From Streptomyces sp. NRRL WC-3605 (GTDB taxonomy: Bacteria; Actinomycetota; Actinomycetes; Streptomycetales; Streptomycetaceae): a DNA stretch of 64,000 nucleotides. The stretch spans positions 1 to 64,000 of the forward strand of contig NZ_LLZN01000013.1 of the NCBI RefSeq assembly GCF_001509795.1. The letters are read 5' to 3'. The position numbers and the translations under genes are program-made. Positions within the stretch are counted from its first letter, which is position 1. Every line of letters starts with the position of its first letter. Under the pieces are notes generated by a model. The model was given only the letters and a program-made list of their open reading frames with translations, did not search any database and was not told where the DNA came from. This document shows, piece by piece, positions 58,813 through 64,000 of the stretch.

Positions 58813-60102
58813 ATGGCTGCCGACAGTACGGTCTCCCCCGGGCGGGCGCGCTGGAACGCCCTGTTCCAGGGGTTGCAGAAGATGGGGCGCAGTCTTCAGC
58901 TCCCCATCGCCGTGCTGCCGGCCGCGGGCATCCTGAACCGGCTGGGGCAGCCGGATGTGTTCGGGGACGACGGTCTGGGGTGGACCGATGTCTCGCGGGT
59001 GATGGTGGGCGCGGGCAGCGCGCTGCTCGACGGCGCGCTCGGCCTGCCGCTGTTGTTCTGTGTGGGTGTGGCCATCGGCATGGCGCGCAAGTCGGACGGT
59101 TCGACGGCGCTGGCGGCGGTGGCGGGGTTCCTCGTGTACTACACGGTGCTGCGGCAGTTCCCGGACGACTGCGCGGAGGGCTCCAAGGCGGTCCCGAACG
59201 TGGGCTGTCAGTTGCAGGACGGCTCGGTGACGGTCTTCGAGTTCCAGAATCCGGGGGTGTTCGGCGGGATCGTCATGGGGTTGCTGACGGCCTTCTTCTG
59301 GGCGCGTTATCACCGGACGAAGCTGGTGGACTGGCTCGGCTTCTTCAACGGCCGGCGGCTGGTGCCGATCATCATGGCGTTCGTGGCGATCGCGTTCGCG
59401 GCGCTGTGCCTGTGGGTGTGGCCGCCGATCGGTGACGCGCTGGAGAGCTTCAGCGACTGGATGAGCGATCTGGGCGCGTGGGGCGCGGGTGTCTTCGGTG
59501 TCGCGAACCGGGCGTTGCTGGTGGTGGGGCTGCACCAGTTCCTGAACGTGCCCATCTGGTTCCAGTTCGGGACGTTCACCACGCCGGACGGGCGGGTGGT
59601 GCACGGTGACATCAACATGTTCCTGGCGGGTGACCCGGACGCCGGTCAGTTCACGTCGGGTTTCTTCCCGATCATGATGTTCGCGCTGCCGGCGGCGGCG
59701 CTGGCGATCACGCACTGTGCGAGGCCGCGGCGCCGCAAGGAGGTCGGCGGTCTGATGCTGTCGGTGGCGCTGACGTCGTTCGTCACGGGGATCACGGAGC
59801 CCATCGAGTACTCCTTCCTGTTCGTGGCGCCGCTGCTGTACGCGGTGCACGCGGTGCTGACGGGTGTGTCGATGGCGGTGACGTGGGCGCTGGGGGTGCA
59901 CGACGGGTTCAGCTTCTCGGCGGGGCTGATCGACTACGTCATCAACTGGAACCTGGCGACGAGACCGTGGGCGATCATCCCGATCGGTCTGTGCTTCGCC
60001 GCCCTCTATTACGCGATCTTCCGTTTCGCGATCACGAGGTTCGACCTGAAGACGCCGGGCCGGGAGCCGGAGGAGGAGGTGGAGGACGTCACCAAGGGCT
60101 GA
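58813..60102 (+). CDS. nagE1: PTS EIIC permease NagE1-type
   Basis: 429 aa glucose/GlcNAc family EIIC with about ten helices. Family features: GLQKMGRSLQLPIAVLPAAG (first 20-25 residues of the core), FFNGRRLVPIIMAF, and the conserved sugar-contacting GITEPIEYSFLF (about 320). It lacks IIB and IIA domains, relying on NagF. ATG at 58813 has AGGGG upstream. It is about 70% identical by eye to the second permease that follows, a tandem duplication. Possibly a minor or divergent transporter; the genuine major permease is probably nagE2. Confidence 0.94.
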   Translation: MAADSTVSPGRARWNALFQGLQKMGRSLQLPIAVLPAAGILNRLGQPDVFGDDGLGWTDVSRVMVGAGSALLDGALGLPLLFCVGVAIGMARKSDGSTALAAVAGFLVYYTVLRQFPDDCAEGSKAVPNVGCQLQDGSVTVFEFQNPGVFGGIVMGLLTAFFWARYHRTKLVDWLGFFNGRRLVPIIMAFVAIAFAALCLWVWPPIGDALESFSDWMSDLGAWGAGVFGVANRALLVVGLHQFLNVPIWFQFGTFTTPDGRVVHGDINMFLAGDPDAGQFTSGFFPIMMFALPAAALAITHCARPRRRKEVGGLMLSVALTSFVTGITEPIEYSFLFVAPLLYAVHAVLTGVSMAVTWALGVHDGFSFSAGLIDYVINWNLATRPWAIIPIGLCFAALYYAIFRFAITRFDLKTPGREPEEEVEDVTKG

Positions 60103-60213
60103 CAGCCCGTGAGGGGCTCCGGGGGGCCTCCACAAAGGTCCGAATAAGGCGGGATAACGGTCCGGGCAACGCTCGGGAATCGCGGGTTCCTTATCGCACC
60201 TTCATCGTGTACA

Positions 60214-60229
60214 ACAGGTCTACACCACT
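60214..60229. promoter_or_regulatory. DasR responsive element 1 of nagE2
   Basis: ACAGGTCTACACCACT, 36-51 bases before the nagE2 ATG. Together with the next site it forms an inverted pair separated by one base; the identical pair is known from memory at S. coelicolor nagE2. Confidence 0.92.
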
Positions 60230-60230
60230 G

Positions 60231-60246
60231 AGTGGTGTAGACCACC
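60231..60246. promoter_or_regulatory. DasR responsive element 2 of nagE2
   Basis: AGTGGTGTAGACCACC, 19-34 bases before the ATG and so overlapping the likely transcription start. Near mirror image of site 1. Confidence 0.92.
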
Positions 60247-60264
60247 ACCCGATGGAGGAAGTCT

Positions 60265-61518
60265 ATGAGTACCGCCACCTCGCCAACGGCGGCCCCCACG
60301 AAGAAGTGGGGATCAGGCCTGATCCAGGGCCTTCAGAAGGTCGGCCGCAGTCTTCAGCTCCCGATCGCCGTGCTGCCGGCGGCCGGTCTGCTGCTCCGCT
60401 TCGGCCAGCCCGACGTCTTCGGCAAGGACGGACTCGGCTGGGACAAGGTCGCCGCCGTGTTCGCCACCGCGGGCGGGGCGATCTTCGACAACCTTCCGAT
60501 GCTGTTCTGCATCGGTGTCGCGATCGGCTTCGCCAAGAAGGCGGACGGCTCGACCGCCCTGGCCGCCCTCGTCGGCTTCCTCGTGTACAGCAACGTCCTC
60601 AAGGCGTTCCCCGTCACCGAGGCGAAGGTCCAGGACGGCGCGGACATAGCCGCGACCTACAACAACCCCGGTGTCCTCGGCGGCATCATCATGGGTCTGC
60701 TGGCCGCCGTGCTGTGGCAGCGCTACCACCGCAAGAAGCTGGTGGACTGGCTGGGCTTCTTCAACGGCCGCCGCCTGGTCCCGATCATCATGGCCTTCGT
60801 CGGCACCGCGATGGGTGTCTTCTTCGGTCTGGTCTGGGAGCCGATCGGTGAGGTCATCGCCGACTTCGGCGAGTGGATGACCGGCCTCGGCGCCTTCGGC
60901 GCGGGTCTGTTCGGCCTGATCAACCGTGCGCTGATCCCGGTCGGCATGCACCAGTTCGTGAACACCGTCTCCTGGTTCCAGCTCGGCGACTTCAAGGACG
61001 CCGCCGGTGAGATCGTCCACGGTGACCTGAACCGCTTCTTCGCCGGTGACCCGACCGCCGGTCAGTTCATGTCCGGCTTCTTCCCGATCATGATGTTCGG
61101 TCTGCCGGCCGCCGCCATCGCCATCGCCCACAGCGCCCGCCCCGAGCGCCGCAAGGCCGTGATGGGCATGATGGTCTCGCTGGCGCTGACCTCCTTCGTG
61201 ACCGGTGTGACCGAGCCGATCGAGTTCGCGTTCATGTTCATCGCCCCGGTGCTGTACGTGATCCACGCGGTGCTCACCGCCCTGTCGATGGCGGTCACCT
61301 GGGCGCTCGGCGTCCACGCGGGCTTCACCTTCTCCGCGGGCTTCATCGACTACGCGCTCAACTGGAACCTGGCGACCAAGCCTTGGCTGATCATTCCGAT
61401 CGGCCTGGTGTTCGCGGCGATCTACTACTCCGTCTTCCGCTTCGCCATCACGAAGTGGAACCTCCCCACCCCGGGCCGCGAGCCCGAGGAGGAGGTCGAG
61501 GACCTCACCAAGGCGTGA
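60265..61518 (+). CDS. nagE2: N-acetylglucosamine PTS EIIC permease NagE2
   Basis: 417 aa, about ten helices, IIC only. Core motifs GLQKVGRSLQLPIAVLPAAG, NGRRLVPIIMAF and GVTEPIEFAFMF are intact. ATG at 60265 has GGAGG seven bases upstream. Imports and phosphorylates GlcNAc with HPr, EI, Crr and NagF as partners. In Streptomyces the resulting GlcNAc-6-P (via GlcN-6-P) relieves DasR and signals nutrient state that controls development and antibiotic production. Two abutting dre sites sit on its promoter; a 16-bp-stem terminator follows. Confidence 0.96.
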   Translation: MSTATSPTAAPTKKWGSGLIQGLQKVGRSLQLPIAVLPAAGLLLRFGQPDVFGKDGLGWDKVAAVFATAGGAIFDNLPMLFCIGVAIGFAKKADGSTALAALVGFLVYSNVLKAFPVTEAKVQDGADIAATYNNPGVLGGIIMGLLAAVLWQRYHRKKLVDWLGFFNGRRLVPIIMAFVGTAMGVFFGLVWEPIGEVIADFGEWMTGLGAFGAGLFGLINRALIPVGMHQFVNTVSWFQLGDFKDAAGEIVHGDLNRFFAGDPTAGQFMSGFFPIMMFGLPAAAIAIAHSARPERRKAVMGMMVSLALTSFVTGVTEPIEFAFMFIAPVLYVIHAVLTALSMAVTWALGVHAGFTFSAGFIDYALNWNLATKPWLIIPIGLVFAAIYYSVFRFAITKWNLPTPGREPEEEVEDLTKA

Positions 61519-61532
61519 GCCACACGGCATGA

Positions 61533-61569
61533 CGAAGGCCCCGGAACCGGGAGGGTTCCGGGGCCTTCG
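61533..61569. terminator. Terminator after nagE2
   Basis: CGAAGGCCCCGGAACC (61533-61548) pairs with GGTTCCGGGGCCTTCG (61554-61569), a 16-bp perfect stem with a 5-base loop, between convergent genes. Confidence 0.95.
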
Positions 61570-61596
61570 CCGTGCCACCGGCGGAAGAGCCGGGCG

Positions 61597-62349
61597 TCAG
61601 ATCTCGTACGTCCGGCCGGGCGCCGCCAGCGTCACCGGGCCGTCGTAGACCTCGCGCGCGTCCGCCAGGTTGACCTCGGGGTCGGTCCACGGCGGGATGT
61701 GGGTGAGGACCAGGCTCCGGGCGCCCGCGCGGGCCGCCGACTGCCCCGCCTCGCGCCCGTTGAGGTGCAGGTCGGGGATGTTCTCCTTGCCGTGCGTGAA
61801 GGCGGCCTCACACAGGAACAGGTCGGCGTCGCGGGCGAGTTCGTCCAGGGCGGTGCTGATGCCCGTGTCGCCGGAGTAGGTCAGCACCCGGCCACCGTGC
61901 TCGATCCGGATGCCGTACGCCTCCACCGGGTGGGCCACGCGTTCCGTGTGCACCGTGAACGGGCCGATCTCGAAGGTGGACGGCTTGACCGTGTGGAAGT
62001 CGAAGACCTCGCTCATGGAGGAGGCGGTGGGGGTGTCCGCGTAGGCCGTGGTCAGGCGGTGCTCGGTGCCCTCGGGGCCGTAGACCGGGATGGGGTCGCA
62101 GCGGCCGCCGTCGTGCCGGTAGTAGCGCGCCACGAAGTACGCGCACATGTCGATGCAGTGGTCGGCGTGCAGGTGGCTGAGGTAGATCGCGTCGAGGTCG
62201 TAGAGACCGCAGTGGCGCTGCAGCTCGCCCAGGGCGCCGTTGCCCATGTCGAGGAGCAGCCGGAAGCCGTCGGCCTCGACGAGGTAGCTCGAGCAGGCCG
62301 ATTCCGCGGACGGGAACGACCCCGAGCAGCCGACGACGGTGAGCTTCAT
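61597..62349 (-). CDS. Metallo-beta-lactamase-fold hydrolase, 250 aa
   Basis: Two-metal hydrolase of the RNase Z/phosphodiesterase-like MBL branch. Metal site YLSHLHADHCIDM (HxHxDH, about residue 58), a second ligand in VAHPVEAYG, Asp in YSGDTG (about 165) and LTHIPPW His (about 216). ATG at 62349 has GGAGG ten bases upstream. Cytoplasmic. The conserved gene order next to pemK-like and cysM genes is seen in Streptomyces, but the substrate (a phosphodiester or lactone) is not evident. Confidence 0.9.
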   Translation of the reverse strand: MKLTVVGCSGSFPSAESACSSYLVEADGFRLLLDMGNGALGELQRHCGLYDLDAIYLSHLHADHCIDMCAYFVARYYRHDGGRCDPIPVYGPEGTEHRLTTAYADTPTASSMSEVFDFHTVKPSTFEIGPFTVHTERVAHPVEAYGIRIEHGGRVLTYSGDTGISTALDELARDADLFLCEAAFTHGKENIPDLHLNGREAGQSAARAGARSLVLTHIPPWTDPEVNLADAREVYDGPVTLAAPGRTYEI

Positions 62350-62570
62350 GAAACAGAAACCTCCGCTGGCGGAAATCCGAAGATCGGGGATGGGGGGCGT
62401 CGGGGGTCGTGCGGTTTGTCGAGCGTAAGGCGCAAAACCTCCGGTCGCTCCTCCGCGCAGCTCTGTTGTGGGCGAACTCACCTGTGGTGTCACGCGTTCG
62501 GCTGGACCCGGGGCGCACGAGGGGTGCGCGGCGGCGCGCGGGCAGGGTGGGCGCCGGTATGTTCGGGGTT

Positions 62571-63029
62571 ATGGACACGTCATGGTGGCCGGCGCTCGGT
62601 GCGGTCGTCCTGCTCGCGTTGGTCGCCACGCTCGTTGACGGGTGGGGGCGGGGGCGTAGGCCGCGGACCCGGCCGCCGGGGCGTCCCCGGGGGCGCGCGA
62701 GGGGGCGGGTGCCGGCGCGGCTGCCGGAGCCGGCGGAGATCTGGTGGGCGAACGTGCCCTACGAGGACCGGCCGGGGGCCAAGGACCGGCCGTGTCTGGT
62801 GCTGGCGGTGCGCGGGCAGCGCGTCACGGTCGCCAAGATCACCAGCAGGAACCGCGCCGAGCGCGGCGGTGTCATCGCGCTGCCGCCGGGGTCGGTCGGG
62901 GACGCCGGGGGCCGGGCGAGCTATCTGGAGACGGGTGAGCTGCGGGTCGTCCCGGTGCGGGACTTCCGGCGGCGGGTCGGGGTGATGGACCCGGCCGTGT
63001 GGGACCAGGTCCGTCACCTGTCGTCGTGA
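62571..63029 (+). CDS. Membrane-anchored PemK/MazF-like protein without antitoxin
   Basis: 152 aa. One helix (about residues 4-23), a highly basic Arg/Pro linker, then a PemK/MazF-like barrel: AEIWWANVPYEDRPGAKDRP (about 55-75) and VTVAKITSRNRAERGGVIALP. MazF-type toxins are RNA interferases, but those are normally soluble and encoded with an antitoxin; no partner gene is present. ATG at 62571 gives the usual N-terminus; ATG 62559 is possible. Probably a domesticated relative rather than a toxin. Converges on cysM with a 12-base gap. Confidence 0.78.
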   Translation: MDTSWWPALGAVVLLALVATLVDGWGRGRRPRTRPPGRPRGRARGRVPARLPEPAEIWWANVPYEDRPGAKDRPCLVLAVRGQRVTVAKITSRNRAERGGVIALPPGSVGDAGGRASYLETGELRVVPVRDFRRRVGVMDPAVWDQVRHLSS

Positions 63030-63041
63030 CCGCGGGGGCGG

Positions 63042-63998
<957 letters not shown>

Positions 63999-64000
63999 CA

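Noticed and set aside
60313..61578. Minus-strand open frame across nagE2
   Set aside because: Mirror of the nagE2 coding sequence, no recognisable domain.

Overview
The window is high-GC actinobacterial chromosome. Third codon positions are almost all G or C, GTG and TTG starts are frequent, and ribosome sites are purine rich. Gene content and order (a GGDEF/EAL protein, a cslA-glxA-cslZ morphogenesis locus with a nearby LPMO, a class A penicillin-binding protein, rdgB-rph-nagF-nagE1-nagE2, cysM) match from memory a core segment of the Streptomyces coelicolor chromosome, roughly SCO2817 to SCO2910. I read this as a Streptomyces core region with some accessory genes. I see no integrase, transposase, CRISPR array or replication origin.

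Layout. 1-3 kb: small hypothetical genes, the first of three identical tRNA-Lys genes, and a secreted M6-type metalloprotease. 3.2-5.1 kb: a PAS-GGDEF-EAL protein (probably CdgA). 5.1-15.1 kb: a luciferase-like oxidoreductase, then an apparent catabolic and uptake cluster. That cluster has two Asp/Glu-racemase-superfamily proteins, a D-2-hydroxyacid dehydrogenase, an amidase, a DUF3830 protein, an Ehu-type polar amino acid or ectoine ABC transporter, and an IclR regulator. 15.2-25 kb: the hyphal-tip glycan locus, with an AA10 LPMO under a DasR-like site, an SPFH protein, an NlpC/P60-like wall hydrolase with two peptidoglycan-binding repeats, cslA, glxA and a GH6 lipoprotein (cslZ). tRNA-Lys copies 2 and 3 lie inside this stretch. 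25-28.2 kb: a class F sortase with its partner, a NagD-type phosphatase, and a wall-anchored protein with an LAxTG-like signal.

28.2-36.8 kb: a ROK repressor divergent from a Gfo/Idh dehydrogenase, an FAH-family hydrolase, a second YidC, and an HxlR repressor divergent from an MFS efflux pump. Short tandem repeats sit at the 3' ends of both repressor genes. 36.9-40 kb: a large HKD-nuclease/SF2-helicase/DUF3427-like protein, possibly anti-phage. 40-47.8 kb: small secreted or membrane proteins, an LLM oxidoreductase, an MFS carrier, a DUF445 protein, an SGNH hydrolase and a DUF1707 protein. 47.8-53.1 kb: an ABC-2 exporter operon and a class A PBP. 53.1-54.9 kb: an SMR guanidinium-type exporter behind a probable guanidine-III riboswitch, a GroES-like protein, a DUF3618 protein and bcp. 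55-56.3 kb: two tandem HNH nucleases ending inside a tRNA-Leu gene. 56.4-61.5 kb: rdgB, a lipoprotein gene, rph, and the GlcNAc phosphotransferase genes nagF, nagE1 and nagE2 with three DasR (dre) sites. 61.6-64 kb: a metallo-beta-lactamase-fold hydrolase, a membrane-anchored PemK/MazF-like protein and cysM.

Two themes link the parts. DasR-type sites sit both at the LPMO gene and at the GlcNAc transporter genes about 40 kb away, which ties glycan remodelling to aminosugar uptake. Several regulators (ROK, HxlR, DasR target sites, the riboswitch) have their DNA or RNA sites readable directly in the sequence. Assignments are by motif reading and memory of families only; no database search was run.
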